64,000 nucleotides of DNA from Paeniglutamicibacter antarcticus_C (lineage in GTDB: Bacteria; Actinomycetota; Actinomycetes; Actinomycetales; Micrococcaceae): the NCBI RefSeq assembly GCF_039544305.1, contig NZ_BAABLK010000094.1, positions 39,044 through 103,043 on the forward strand, read 5' to 3'. Made by a program: the position numbers and the translations under genes. Shown here piece by piece: positions 15,035 through 25,400 of this stretch; the stretch's first letter is position 1; every line of letters starts with the position of its first letter. Under the pieces are notes generated by a model. It did no database searches. It had not been told where the DNA came from and saw only the letters and a list, made by a program, of their open reading frames with translations.

Positions 15035-18000
15035 CTACTCTTTCAGCTCGTTGACCGGCACTCCGACACCCAGCATAACCGGCGCATTCGCGGGGTTTTG
15101 CTGCTTGGAGAGTGAGGTTTTTTCAGCGAGCGAAGCAACATGGGAGGTACCCGATGCTGCAAGCGTGTCCGATGCCACAGTGACTGCTGCGTCGGATCCG
15201 CCCTGCGGGCTCGTTGCACGGCGGCTGCGCTTAGCGCGCACCACTGGCTCGATTCCCGAAGTCTTGTTTTTTGCCTTGGTTGCGGGCTCCTGGGAGGCTG
15301 CATCGGCCGAGGCCTGGCCGGCCACACCTGAGACGACGGGCGCCTGCAGGACAGGGGCCTCCACGACGGGGGTCTGCACGACGGCCTTGGGCTCATCCGA
15401 CGCGTTGTCGCTTTCCGTCGGCTCGGTGGCCTTGGTGCGCGACTTGCGGCGGCTGCGGGAGCGTGCCGGACGTGCATTGGACGACTCCTCCTCGTCATGG
15501 GTATCCTGCGCCTCGACCTGAGCGGCACCGCCGGGCAGCGCCGCTTCCAGGTTCTCCAGTGTCACCGACGGTGCGGTTCCCTCCGAACCTGCACGGCGGT
15601 TGCGCCGGGCGGCCGGGACAGCCACCTGCTCGCCGGCCACCGACAGGGTGGGAGCTTCCTCCGGGGATTCGGCTCCGTCCTGGTCGTGGGCGGCATGGGC
15701 TGCGGCGGCGATGTTCGCAAACGCGGTGCGTGCGGCATCGGCCTTGGCCGTGTCCTCGGGCGCCTGGGCCTCAACGGTTCCTTGGGCGGGCGCCGACTCG
15801 GAGTGCGAGTCGGTTTCCGGGGTGCGGTTACGGCGGCGGCGTTCGGCCCGCGAAGGCTTTTCGGCCGCGCGCTGGCTCGATGTGTGTGCATCGCCGGCCG
15901 AGTTGAAGGCCCTGCGGTGTTCCACCGGCTCGTCGTGGGTGATCACGCCGCGGCCGTTGCAGGCCTCGCAGTTCTCGCCAAAGACTTCCAGCAGGCCGGT
16001 TCCCATGCGCTTTCGCGTCATCTGGATCAAGCCCAGGGAGGTCACCTCGGCGACCTGGTGCTTGGTGCGGTCGCGGCCCAGGCATTCGACGAGGCGACGC
16101 AGCACCAGGTCCCTGTTGGACTCCAGGACCATGTCGATGAAGTCAATGACGATGATTCCGCCGATGTCGCGCAGGCGCAGCTGGCGCACGACCTCTTCGG
16201 CGGCCTCAAGGTTGTTCTTGGTGACCGTTTCCTCGAGGTTTCCGCCGGAACCGGTGTACTTGCCGGTGTTCACGTCAACGACCGTCATGGCCTCGGTGCG
16301 GTCGATGACCAGCGAGCCGCCCGAAGGCAGGAAGACCTTGCGGTCAAGTGCCTTGTGGATCTGCTCGTCGATGCGGAAGTGGTTGAAGATGTCATCTTCG
16401 CCCTCCCACTTCTCCAGGCGCGAAACCAGGTCCGGGGCCACGTAGGTCACGTAGGCCTCGATGGTGTCCCAGGCTTCCTCGCCGGAGACGATGAGCTTGG
16501 TGAAGTCCTCGTTGAAGACATCGCGAACGACCTTGATGGTCAAATCCGGTTCGCCGTAGAGCAGTTCCGGTGCCAGGGTCTTGGTGGAGGCGGCGGCCGC
16601 CTCGATGCCTTCCCACTGGGCGCGAAGGCGGTTGATGTCGTTCATCAACTCTTCCTCGGAGGCGCCTTCGGCAGCGGTGCGCACGATGACACCCGCGTTT
16701 TCCGGAAGGTGGTCCTTGAGGATCTTCTTCAGGCGGTTGCGTTCCACATCCGGGAGCTTGCGCGAGATGCCGGTCATCGAACCACCGGGCACGTAGACCA
16801 GGTAGCGGCCCGGCAGGGAGACCTGGCTGGTCAGCCGAGCGCCCTTGTGTCCGACGGGATCCTTGGTGACCTGCACCAGCACCGTGTCCCCGGACTTCAG
16901 CGCGTGTTCGATGCGGCGCGGCGCACCGTCAAGGCCCGCCACGTCCCAGTTGACCTCGCCGGCGTAGAGCACGGCGTTGCGTCCGCGGCCGATGTCGATG
17001 AATGCAGCTTCCATGGACGGTAGTACGTTCTGCACCTTGCCCACATATACGTTGCCGATCAGCGAGTCCTGCTGCGTCTTGGAGACGAAGTGCTCGGCCA
17101 TGATGCCGTCTTCGAGGACGCCGATCTGTATGCGGTCCTCGTTTTGGCGCACCACCATCTGGCGATCCACGGATTCTCGGCGTGCCAGGAACTCGGCCTC
17201 GGTGATCACCTGGCGGCGGCGGCCGGACTCGCGGGAGTCGCGGCGGCGCTGGCGCTTGGCTTCCAGCCGGGTCGATCCGCGCACTGCGGTGACCTTGTTG
17301 GAGACAACCGGTTCCAGGGAGGTGCGCGGGGCACGGACGCGGGTGATGGTGTTCGGCGGATCCTCGTCCGAGCCCCCGGTGAGCTCCAGGTCGGCATCAC
17401 CGCGGCGGCGGCGACGCCGGCGGCGCGACACGGCACCTGAATCCTCGGAGGAATCGTCATCGGAGTCATCGTGCGCGCTTCCGCCCTCGGCCTCCGGCTC
17501 TTCCTCGTGGTTCCCGGTGGTTGCTCCGGCGGAGGGAAGGTTCGGCGCCTGGAAGATCATCGACAGCGCGGATTCCGGGATGGCGAACGGGTCGTGGGCC
17601 ACTGCGGCGTCTACTTCAACAATCTCCACGATCGTGGCATCGGCGACGGCTTCCTCGGCACTGGCAACGTCCTGATCTGACCGGGTCTCGACGGTCCTGA
17701 TGCTGGCGCCGCTGCGTGTTCCGCGGCCGCCACGTGTTGAACGGGAAGTATCGGCCTTGGCCTGCTCCGGCTTCTCGGCCTGCTCCTCGGTGTCCCCTGC
17801 GGTTTCTGCAGGAGCCTGCGCCTGATCGACAACCGGTTCCTGGGCGTTTGAGGCTTCCGATGTGGCCTTGCGGCTGCGGCCCCGTGCAGGGCGCTTGGCG
17901 GCGGTCTTGGGAGCTGCATCTTCCTCGACGCGGTCCTCTAACGCGGCTGCCGCGGCGGCGGGCTCTGCCGCGGCTTCACTGGCGAGGGGCGCCACCGTGG

Positions 18001-18397
18001 CGGATGCACCCGGTGCGCCGACACCTGAAGAGGCGCGACGTGGACCGCGGCGGACCGGGGCCTTGGGCTGCTCGACCGGCGGCGTCGCTGCTTGCACGGG
18101 TACCGGGATGGTTGCCGCTGCGGCGACCGATTCCACGGTGGCATCCACATTGGTGGCGGCCCGGGCGTTGCGAGCCTGCGGGCGGCGTGCCGTGGCGTTG
18201 CGCGGGGAAACTGCCGGGCGCGTCTTGGCTGTGGGTGCTGCGGCGGCGTCATTGAGTTCGGCCAGGGTCATCGCCCGGCGGGCCGGACGGCTTGGCTCGG
18301 CCGGCTCATTGAAGTTGGTGCGCGGGCGACTGGTGCGGCTCCGGCCCTTGGTGCCCTGACCCATCGCTGCCTTGGATTCGTCGCGATTCATTGCCAT
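15035..18397 (-). CDS. rne: Ribonuclease E/G
   Basis: Endoribonuclease central to mRNA decay and rRNA processing. The catalytic core is in the middle of a 1120-residue chain. It has an S1 domain (QDSLIGNVYVGKVQNVLPSM, IGRGRNAVLYAGEV), the 5'-sensor and DNase I-like parts with DRTEAMTVVDVNTGKYTG and IGGIIVIDFIDM (catalytic Asp residues), and the zinc-link CEACNGRG. As in other actinobacteria it is flanked on both sides by long disordered Ala/Glu/Arg-rich arms, including an RRRRRRR run near 340, likely scaffolds for RNA and partner binding. I chose the ATG at 18397 because GAGGAG lies upstream and the sequence before it has no protein character. Confidence 0.96.
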   Translation of the reverse strand: MAMNRDESKAAMGQGTKGRSRTSRPRTNFNEPAEPSRPARRAMTLAELNDAAAAPTAKTRPAVSPRNATARRPQARNARAATNVDATVESVAAAATIPVPVQAATPPVEQPKAPVRRGPRRASSGVGAPGASATVAPLASEAAAEPAAAAAALEDRVEEDAAPKTAAKRPARGRSRKATSEASNAQEPVVDQAQAPAETAGDTEEQAEKPEQAKADTSRSTRGGRGTRSGASIRTVETRSDQDVASAEEAVADATIVEIVEVDAAVAHDPFAIPESALSMIFQAPNLPSAGATTGNHEEEPEAEGGSAHDDSDDDSSEDSGAVSRRRRRRRRGDADLELTGGSDEDPPNTITRVRAPRTSLEPVVSNKVTAVRGSTRLEAKRQRRRDSRESGRRRQVITEAEFLARRESVDRQMVVRQNEDRIQIGVLEDGIMAEHFVSKTQQDSLIGNVYVGKVQNVLPSMEAAFIDIGRGRNAVLYAGEVNWDVAGLDGAPRRIEHALKSGDTVLVQVTKDPVGHKGARLTSQVSLPGRYLVYVPGGSMTGISRKLPDVERNRLKKILKDHLPENAGVIVRTAAEGASEEELMNDINRLRAQWEGIEAAAASTKTLAPELLYGEPDLTIKVVRDVFNEDFTKLIVSGEEAWDTIEAYVTYVAPDLVSRLEKWEGEDDIFNHFRIDEQIHKALDRKVFLPSGGSLVIDRTEAMTVVDVNTGKYTGSGGNLEETVTKNNLEAAEEVVRQLRLRDIGGIIVIDFIDMVLESNRDLVLRRLVECLGRDRTKHQVAEVTSLGLIQMTRKRMGTGLLEVFGENCEACNGRGVITHDEPVEHRRAFNSAGDAHTSSQRAAEKPSRAERRRRNRTPETDSHSESAPAQGTVEAQAPEDTAKADAARTAFANIAAAAHAAHDQDGAESPEEAPTLSVAGEQVAVPAARRNRRAGSEGTAPSVTLENLEAALPGGAAQVEAQDTHDEEESSNARPARSRSRRKSRTKATEPTESDNASDEPKAVVQTPVVEAPVLQAPVVSGVAGQASADAASQEPATKAKNKTSGIEPVVRAKRSRRATSPQGGSDAAVTVASDTLAASGTSHVASLAEKTSLSKQQNPANAPVMLGVGVPVNELKE

Positions 18398-18967
18398 TGT
18401 AAAAGAGTGCTCCTCGGCGGGCTCGACGCTCCCACAGATAGCGACTAGACCCCTGGTTGGTTCGCTGGACCGGGCCTTGTGGCCGCATGTCCCAGCGGAA
18501 GTCCTTGTTCTGTTCCGCCCGGGTGCGCCAACCATGATCGGGGCGCGGCATCCATGCGGAACCAACGGCGCTTTTCCAAGCAAGCCGCTTTACATTGCGG
18601 CGGCCATATCGCGGTATTCGCTCAGACCTTCGTATAGGTGGTCTATTTGCAGCAGATTCCTCGCGATCGGGCTTGAAAGCCTGTCGTTGGGTTGAAAGCA
18701 GACTGTGGATCCACGAACAACCACTGCAATTGTCTCACACCGACACGCCCATGACCGCCGCCATCCCCCAAGGCGCGCCACGGCACTTCCCTGCGGGCAT
18801 TGTCCCTGCGGTTGTGCCTCCGCGACACGGCAGGATTTCCCGGCCCCGCGGGACATTAGACTTATTGCACGGACCCGGCAAAACCGGTTCCGCATTGGCA
18901 ACGCAGAGACCCGCCACCGGGTGGCCTCCCTGCCAAGGAACACATGACCTGAAACAGGGAGCATCCC
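18398..18967. other. Divergent intergenic region between rne and the VKOR gene
   Basis: About 570 bp with no convincing gene on either strand. It must hold the rne promoter (minus) and the VKOR promoter (plus). The rne leader therefore could be several hundred nt long, as known for rne messages that are autoregulated through the 5' leader; whether that holds here is inference. No strong hairpin with a T-run was seen. Confidence 0.5.
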
Positions 18968-19597
18968 ATGCGCACATCCGAAGCCTCAGCACCACCAAGC
19001 CACCGGCCCGATGCGCCACGCATGGCCCAGGGCAGATCCTTTGGGCTCTTTCTGGTGCTCACCGGAGTGGTTTCATGGCTTGCCTCGGGCATGCTGGTGC
19101 TCGAACGCCTCGCGCTGTATAAGGACCCGGACTACATCACCAGCTGCGACTTCAACCCCTGGGTCTCCTGCGGCACCGTGATGAAATCCACGCAGGCCGC
19201 CTTGTTCGGTTTCCCCAACCCATTCCTGGGCATCGTCGGATTCGCCGTGGTGATCACCATTGGCATGGCACTGCTGGCCGGGGCGCGGTTCGCCCGCTGG
19301 TACTGGATCGGGGTGCAAGTCGGGGTCTCCCTGGCCATGGTCTTCATCGTCTGGCTCTGGTCCCAGGCGTTGTATGAGATCAACGCGCTGTGCCTGTACT
19401 GCATGGTCGTCTGGGCGATGGTGATCCCGATGTTCCTCTACACCACCGCACGAAACATCGCCCACGGAGTGATCCCGGCCTCAGGCCCCGTGCGCCGTTT
19501 CAGCGCCGAATGGACCTGGGTCCTCGCTGTCATCTTGCTGGTTGGAACCGCGGCCACGATCTTCCTGCGCTTCCCCGGTGCATTCCTTGGCGCCTGA
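18968..19597 (+). CDS. Vitamin K epoxide reductase (VKOR) family protein
   Basis: Bacterial VKOR homologues reoxidise the DsbA-type thiol oxidase using membrane quinone. This 209-residue protein has the expected four to five membrane helices, the loop cysteine pair (SCDFNPWVSC, about residues 55-64) and the catalytic CLYC motif (about 143-146) facing the outer membrane surface. There is no fused thioredoxin domain. It begins the short plus-strand unit with the DUF2809 protein. No obvious extracytoplasmic Dsb partner lies in the window; the DsbA-fold protein at 36.3-36.9 kb has no signal peptide. Confidence 0.92.
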   Translation: MRTSEASAPPSHRPDAPRMAQGRSFGLFLVLTGVVSWLASGMLVLERLALYKDPDYITSCDFNPWVSCGTVMKSTQAALFGFPNPFLGIVGFAVVITIGMALLAGARFARWYWIGVQVGVSLAMVFIVWLWSQALYEINALCLYCMVVWAMVIPMFLYTTARNIAHGVIPASGPVRRFSAEWTWVLAVILLVGTAATIFLRFPGAFLGA

Positions 19598-19616
19598 GGC
19601 TCCAACGGCTGCCAAG

Positions 19617-20021
19617 ATGCAGGCAAGGAACCGGCGCCGCAGCGCAGCGGCCTGCGTGCCGCTTCTCATCGCCTTGGGCTTGGCTTCGCGCTTCCCGGGC
19701 ACCGGCCCGGTTGCGGATGCCGCCGGCGGGGTGTTCTATGCCGTTCTGATCTACGTGCTCTTGGTCTTGCTGCGCCCGGGCGCAGCGATGCTTTCCAACG
19801 CGCTAGGCGCCCTGGGTTTCTGCGTGGCACTCGAGCTGTTCCAGCTCACCGAAATTCCGCTGGAGCTGGCCAGCGTCTTCGCGCCGGTGCGGTTGGTACT
19901 GGGCACCACTTTCGTTCCCCTGGACCTCTTGGCCTACGCGATCGGTGCCGCGGCGGCACCGATCGCCGACCTTCTGCTGGGGCGGATACGTTCCGCTGCG
20001 CCCGGTTCCTTACCGCGCTGA
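19617..20021 (+). CDS. DUF2809 family membrane protein
   Basis: About 134 residues with four hydrophobic segments (CVPLLIALGLASRF, AVLIYVLLVLL, LGALGFCVALELFQLTEIP, LLAYAIGAAAAPIADLLL). The ELFQL motif followed by a short loop and a final helix fits DUF2809, a family of unknown function. The ATG at 19617 is 20 nt after the VKOR stop and lacks a strong ribosome-binding site; a longer frame overlapping the VKOR 3' end is possible. Probably cotranscribed with the VKOR gene, with a strong terminator after it. Confidence 0.72.
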   Translation: MQARNRRRSAAACVPLLIALGLASRFPGTGPVADAAGGVFYAVLIYVLLVLLRPGAAMLSNALGALGFCVALELFQLTEIPLELASVFAPVRLVLGTTFVPLDLLAYAIGAAAAPIADLLLGRIRSAAPGSLPR

Positions 20022-20032
20022 TCCGCGCCAAC

Positions 20033-20083
20033 GCCGACGGGCCCGGCACTTCCCATGTTGGGGGAAGTGCCGGGCCCGTCGGC
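20033..20083. terminator. Strong bidirectional terminator
   Basis: A perfect 22-bp stem (20033-20054 with 20062-20083; core GGGCCCGGCACTTCCC and its complement) with a 7-nt loop, followed by TTTCCC on the plus strand. It lies between the convergent DUF2809 gene and ndk. Confidence 0.82.
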
Positions 20084-20120
20084 TTTCCCGGGTATCCAGG
20101 TTCCGGCGATCCCCGCGCGG

Positions 20121-20537
20121 CTAGGAGAACCAGATGCCGATTTCACGCCTCGAGGACTCTACCGAGTCCGAGCCGTGGACAAGGTTCTGCTGGACCTTCA
20201 GGCCCCAGTCGCGGCCCAGGTCCCCGCGGATGGTCCCCGGGGCCGCCGTGGTCGGATCCGTGGTCCCGGCAAGCGAGCGGAATCCGGTGATGACGTTGTG
20301 CCCCTCGGCAACGATGGCCACCAAGGGGCCCGAGAGCATGAATTCGACAAGCGGCTCGTAGAACGGCTTGCCCACATGCTCCTCGTAGTGTGCCTCGAGC
20401 AGTTCGCGGGTCGCGGAGACCTGCTTGAGTTCGGCGATCACATAGCCCTTGGCTTCGATGCGGGAAATGACCTGCCCGGTCAGCTGGCGCTTGACGCCGT
20501 CGGGCTTGATCAAGATGAGGGAACGTTCAATAGCCAT
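20121..20537 (-). CDS. ndk: Nucleoside diphosphate kinase
   Basis: Balances NTP/dNTP pools by phosphate transfer through a phosphohistidine. 138 residues, with IERSLILIKPDGVKRQL at the N-terminus, PGTIRGDLG, and the active-site His in QNLVHGSDSVESSRREI. The ATG at 20537 has TAGGAG 7-8 nt upstream. It is the last gene of the ileS-folC-DUF4233-ndk run. Confidence 0.98.
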   Translation of the reverse strand: MAIERSLILIKPDGVKRQLTGQVISRIEAKGYVIAELKQVSATRELLEAHYEEHVGKPFYEPLVEFMLSGPLVAIVAEGHNVITGFRSLAGTTDPTTAAPGTIRGDLGRDWGLKVQQNLVHGSDSVESSRREIGIWFS

Positions 20538-20614
20538 GTCATGGCTCCTATCCAAAGGTGTTTAGAGGGTGTACAAGTCAAAAACTGTGGTGCGGTTCGC
20601 CCGCGGTGGAGGAA

Positions 20615-21070
20615 CTAAGCTTGCTCGGGACCGGTTTCGGCCTCGGGATGCTCGGCATCCCACACCTCCTGCTCGCGGGCCCGCCGGGCGGTCTCCAGGT
20701 CCATGGTGTGTCCCTTGGTCACCGCATACCACCAGGTCGCGGCAAACGCGGCGCCGATGAAGAACATCGAGGGCAGCAGGAAACCGGTGAGGATAAACAG
20801 CAGCTGCAGCGCCCAGCCGATGGCATAGCCAACCGGTTTCTTCAGCAACGCGCAGGTCATAGTGCACGCCACCGCCATGAGAGCTCCGGCGCCAAGGACC
20901 ATAACAGGTGCGAACTCATCGCGCTTGAGCCCGAAGAGCGCCAAAGCGACGAAGAGAGCCAGCAGCGCCTCGAGGGTGAGCACGGTGGAGGCAAACAGCA
21001 CCCTGGTGGAACGGACTTTCTTGGGCTGCCCCGGGCGCCATTCACGTTGCGCCTTGGTCATTTTCGCCAT
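20615..21070 (-). CDS. DUF4233 membrane protein
   Basis: A 151-residue protein with four hydrophobic segments (VLFASTVLTLEALLALFVALALFGL, VMVLGAGALMAVACTMTCALL, AIGWALQLLFILTGFLLPSMF, IGAAFAATWWYAV) and a hydrophilic Glu-rich tail. It fits DUF4233, an actinobacterial family regularly found directly after folC, of unknown function. The ATG at 21070 starts 4 nt after the folC stop with GGAGG inside the folC end, so it is translationally tied to folC. Confidence 0.88.
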   Translation of the reverse strand: MAKMTKAQREWRPGQPKKVRSTRVLFASTVLTLEALLALFVALALFGLKRDEFAPVMVLGAGALMAVACTMTCALLKKPVGYAIGWALQLLFILTGFLLPSMFFIGAAFAATWWYAVTKGHTMDLETARRAREQEVWDAEHPEAETGPEQA

Positions 21071-21074
21071 GGGC

Positions 21075-22439
21075 CTATGCACCTCCAAGGAGCATGCGGG
21101 CCTCGCCCACCAGGGTGATGGAGCCGGTGACCAGCACTCCGCCGCCAAAGTCCGTCGATGCCTCGGCGCGGCCCACGGCCCACTCCAGGGCATCGTCAAG
21201 GCGTTCGGTGACAAACAGGTCCTCTTCGTTGAATCCCGCTTCCAGCGCCATGTTGGCCAGCTCGCCGGCCGGAATGGACCGAGGGGAGTTGGACTGGGTG
21301 ATGCAGATGTCCTGGCTCAAATCCAGGTACGCCTCGCGCAATTCGGCCAGCATTGCGCGGGCGTCTTTTTCGGCAAGTATCCCGATGACCAGCACCAGCT
21401 TGGTGAATCCGAAGGACTCCTTCACCGCGGCCGCGGAGACGCGGATGCCCTCGGGGTTGTGCCCGGCATCGAGCAGTACTGTCGGCGCTTTGCGGATCAC
21501 CTCGAGGCGTCCGGGGCTGGTGACCGCACCGAAGCCCTCGATGACCAGATCGTGGTTCAGCTCCGTGCTCCCTCCCCCGATGAACGCCTCCACGGCGGCC
21601 AGGGCTACCGCGGCATTTTGCCCTTGGTGCGCTCCGTGCAGCGGCAAAAGAATCCCGGGGTAACGTCCGGCGATGCCCTGCAGGTCAAGCTGCTGGCCTC
21701 CAACGGCAACGGTGCGGTTTTCGACGCCGAACTCGACGCCCTCGAATCGGTAGGGCACCTCGGTTTCCAGTGCCCGCTCCAGAAGCACCTGGGCCGCGTC
21801 GGCCGGCTGCGCGGAGGAGATGAGGAATCCCCCGGGCTTGATGATCCCGGCCTTTTCGCCCGCGATCAGCTCGGTGGTATCGCCCAGCAGGTCCGTGTGG
21901 TCAAGGGAAATCGGGGTGAGGACGGCAACTTGTCCGTCCCCGACGTTGGTGGCATCGGTGATCCCGCCCAGGCCGACCTCGATGATCGCGACGTCCACCG
22001 GGGTGTCTGCGAAGATCGCGAAGCCCAGGATGGTCACCGCCTCGAAGTAGGTCAGCCGGTTCTCCCCGGTGGCGGTGAGCTCGTCGTCGACGATTCGAAG
22101 GTAGGGCCGGATCTCGTCCCAGATCCGCACGAACGTCTCGTCATCCACCGGTTCCCCGTCGATCCCGATGCGCTCGGTCACCGAGACCAAGTGCGGGGAG
22201 GAATAGCGCCCGGTGCGCAGGTCGTGGGCGCGCAGCAGTGCCTCGATCATCCGGGCGGTGGAGGTCTTGCCGTTGGTGCCGGTGACGTGGATGATCGGGA
22301 ACGCCTTGTTCGGCTCCCCCAGGATCTCCATGGCACGGCGCATCGGCTCCATGCGCGGCTCGATCTTGTTTTCCGGGGCGCGTGAGAGCAGCTCGGCGTA
22401 GACGCTCTCCACCGAGAACCGGTCAAAGGTGTTGCTCAT
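21075..22439 (-). CDS. folC: Folylpolyglutamate synthase / dihydrofolate synthase
   Basis: Adds glutamate to dihydropteroate and folates; a Mur-ligase-type ATPase. The 454-residue length is normal. The P-loop is HVTGTNGKTSTARMI (about residues 50-64), with SPHLVSVTERI, EVGLGGITDATN, SLDHTDLLG and LLDAGHNPEGI as further family motifs. The ATG overlaps the ileS stop codon (ATGA), so translation is coupled to ileS. This puts folate metabolism under the same T-box-controlled transcript as Ile-tRNA synthetase. Confidence 0.97.
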   Translation of the reverse strand: MSNTFDRFSVESVYAELLSRAPENKIEPRMEPMRRAMEILGEPNKAFPIIHVTGTNGKTSTARMIEALLRAHDLRTGRYSSPHLVSVTERIGIDGEPVDDETFVRIWDEIRPYLRIVDDELTATGENRLTYFEAVTILGFAIFADTPVDVAIIEVGLGGITDATNVGDGQVAVLTPISLDHTDLLGDTTELIAGEKAGIIKPGGFLISSAQPADAAQVLLERALETEVPYRFEGVEFGVENRTVAVGGQQLDLQGIAGRYPGILLPLHGAHQGQNAAVALAAVEAFIGGGSTELNHDLVIEGFGAVTSPGRLEVIRKAPTVLLDAGHNPEGIRVSAAAVKESFGFTKLVLVIGILAEKDARAMLAELREAYLDLSQDICITQSNSPRSIPAGELANMALEAGFNEEDLFVTERLDDALEWAVGRAEASTDFGGGVLVTGSITLVGEARMLLGGA

Positions 22440-25400
22440 GCGTGTGGCTCCGATGCATTGGTCTTGCCCTGGGCGGTGGCTACCGACTCCACGGTGATCT
22501 TGGTGTCGGCCCCGTTTTCGTTCGGTTCAAGGACCAGTCCGGTGGTGAGAGTCTCGGACTTGATCAGGGCGGCGTTGGCTTGCAGCGCCGCCAGGGTGGC
22601 GGGGTCGGCGTGGATCACAGTGCGGATGCGGTCGCTGACCGCCAAATCCGCGTCCTTGCGGGCCGACTGGATGGCGCGGATCGTGTCCCGCGCCAGGCCT
22701 TCGGCGGCGAGTTCGGGACTCACCTCGGTGTCCAGGACCAGGAATCCCCCTCCGGGCAGCACCGCCGCGGCGATCGACTCCTCGCCCTCGGTGGCTTCGA
22801 CGACGGTCTCCAGGGTGTATTCGTGGTCTTGGAGTTCCAGGGACCCGGCGGTGACGATGCCGGCCTCGCTCGTTGACCAGTCCCCCGATTTGGCACCCTT
22901 GATGGCGAGCTGCACGTTCTTACCCAGCCGCGGCCCGGCGGCCCGGGCGTTGACGACCAGGCGCTGGCTGATGCCGTATTCGGCGGCGTTGGCTTCTGCC
23001 GCATCGATCAGGGTCAGCGATCGAAGGTTCAGCTCGTCCTTGATGATGGTGGCGAAGGTGCCGGCCAGCGCGGCGGCGTTGGGCACCGCGACGCTCATCC
23101 CGGCCAGCGGGAGGCGCACCCGCAGGTTCGCGGCCTTGCGCAGCGAGGAACCGACCGAGGCGATCTTCCGGGTGGTTTCCATCGCAGCGACCAGCTCCTG
23201 GTTGCGTCCAAAGGCCTCGGCGTCGGGCCATGGCTCCAGGTGCACCGAGCGTCCCCCGGTGAGCCCGCGCCAGATCTCCTCGGATGCCAGCGGCAGCAGC
23301 GAGGCCGCCACGCGGGTCAGTGTTTCCAGGGCCGTGTAGAGGGTGTCGAACGCGCCAGGGTCCTCGTCGAAGAAGCGCTGGCGGGAACGGCGCACGTACC
23401 AGTTGGTGAGCGTGTCCATGTATTGGCGGATGGTTTCCGCGGCCTCGGAGATATCGTAGGCATCCAGGTGGGCCCCGGCCTGCCGGACCAGGTCCCCGGT
23501 CGCGGCGAGCATGTAGGCATCGAGCGGGTCGGACGAGGTGTAGGTGTGCTTGGCCTGGTACCCGGCACCGGAATTCGCGGCGTTGGTGTACAGGCAGAAG
23601 AAATGCCAGACGTTCCACATCGGCAGCAACACCTGGCGCACGCCCTCGCGGATGCCTTGCTCGGTGACCACCAGGTTGCCGCCGCGAAGGATCGGGGAGG
23701 CCATCAGGAACCAGCGCATCGCATCGGCGCCGTCGCGATCAAGGACCTCATTGACATCCGGGTAGTTGCGCAGCGACTTGGACATCTTCGCTCCGTCCGA
23801 GCCCAGCACGATGCCGTGGCTGATCACGTTCTTGAACGCCGGGCGGTCAAAGAGCGCGGTGGAGAGGATGTGCATGGTGTAGAACCAGCCGCGGGTCTGG
23901 CCGATGTATTCGACGATGAAGTCCGCCGGGTGGTGGGTGTCGAACCATTCCTTGTTCTCGAACGGGTAGTGCGCCTGGGCGTAGGGCATAGACCCGGAGT
24001 CGAACCAGACATCTAGGACGTCCTCGACGCGGTACATGGTACCCGCGCCGGTGCAGCCCTCGTGGGCCTTGGTGAGCTCGTCGATGAACGGGCGGTGCAG
24101 ATCCGGCTCACCCCCGTGGTTGAGCGGCAGGCGGCCGAATCCGGCCTGGATTTCTTCAAGCGAGCCGTACACCTCGCGGTGTGTGCAGTCCTGGGCGTCG
24201 CATTCCCACACCGGGATCGGGGAACCCCAGTAGCGGTTGCGCGAGATCGACCAGTCACGGGCGTTGGCAAGCCACTTGCCGAATTGGCCGTCCTTGACGT
24301 TGCCCGGGATCCAGTTGATCTGCTGGTTCAATTCCAGCATGCGCTCCTTGACCTTGGTGACTTCTACGTACCAGGAGGAAATCGCCCGGTAGATCAGCGG
24401 GGTGCGGCAACGCCAGCAGTGCGGGTAGGAGTGCACGTAGGAGGCTTGCTTGATGAGACGCGCATCGGACTTCAGGACGTTGGTGATGATCTTGTTGGCT
24501 TCAAAGACCTGCACTCCGGCGATCTCGGCCAGCTCCCCGCCCTTGAAAAGCGGCAGGAAGTTCGCACCCTCGTCGATGGAGAGGATCACCGGGATGCCAG
24601 CGGCCTCACAGATCTTTTGGTCCTCTTCGCCGTAGGCGGGGGCCTGGTGGACGATGCCGGTGCCGTCAGTGGTGGTGACGTAGTCGGCAACCAGCAGCTG
24701 GAATGCATCTGCGGTGTCGTAGGCATCGATATCGGTGAAGGTGTCCCACAACGGGGTGTAGCGGATCCCGGCCAGCTGCTCACCGGTGTAGTGTGCGGTG
24801 ATTGCCTCGGCGGCCGATGCCTCGTCGGCGTAGCCGAGGTCTTTGGCGTAGGAACCCAGCAGGTCCGCGGCGATCATGAAGTCGCCGTTGGCCGCCGATG
24901 CCTTTACGCCGTTCTCCCCGGCGGGCACCACCACGTAGGTGACCGAAGGGCCCACGGCCAGGGCCAGGTTGGTCGGCAGCGTCCACGGGGTGGTGGTCCA
25001 GGCCAGCGCCTGGACCCCGGCGAGTTCCCTGGAGATCTCGGTGTCCCCGGCCAGCAGCGGGAAGGAGACGGTGACCGTCTGGTCCTGGCGGTCCTTGTAG
25101 ACGTCGTCGTCCATGCGCAACTCGTGGTTCGACAGCGGGGTCTCGTCCTTCCAGCAGTAAGGCAGCACGCGGAAGCCCTGGTAGGTCAGGCCCTTGGTGT
25201 GCAGCTGCTTGAAGGCCCAGATGACCGATTCCATGTACTCGACGTTAAGCGTCTTATAGTCGTTCTCGAAGTCGACCCAGCGTGCCTGGCGGGTGACGTA
25301 CTCCTGCCACTCATCGGCGTACTTCATCACCGAGGTTCGGCAGGCGTCGTTGAACTTGTCGATGCCCATGGCCTCGATCTGTTCCTTGTCCGTCATGCCC

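Noticed and set aside
15497..17023. Plus-strand open frame of 508 codons opposite rne
   Set aside because: An antisense shadow of the RNase E/G core and arms; no recognisable protein features.
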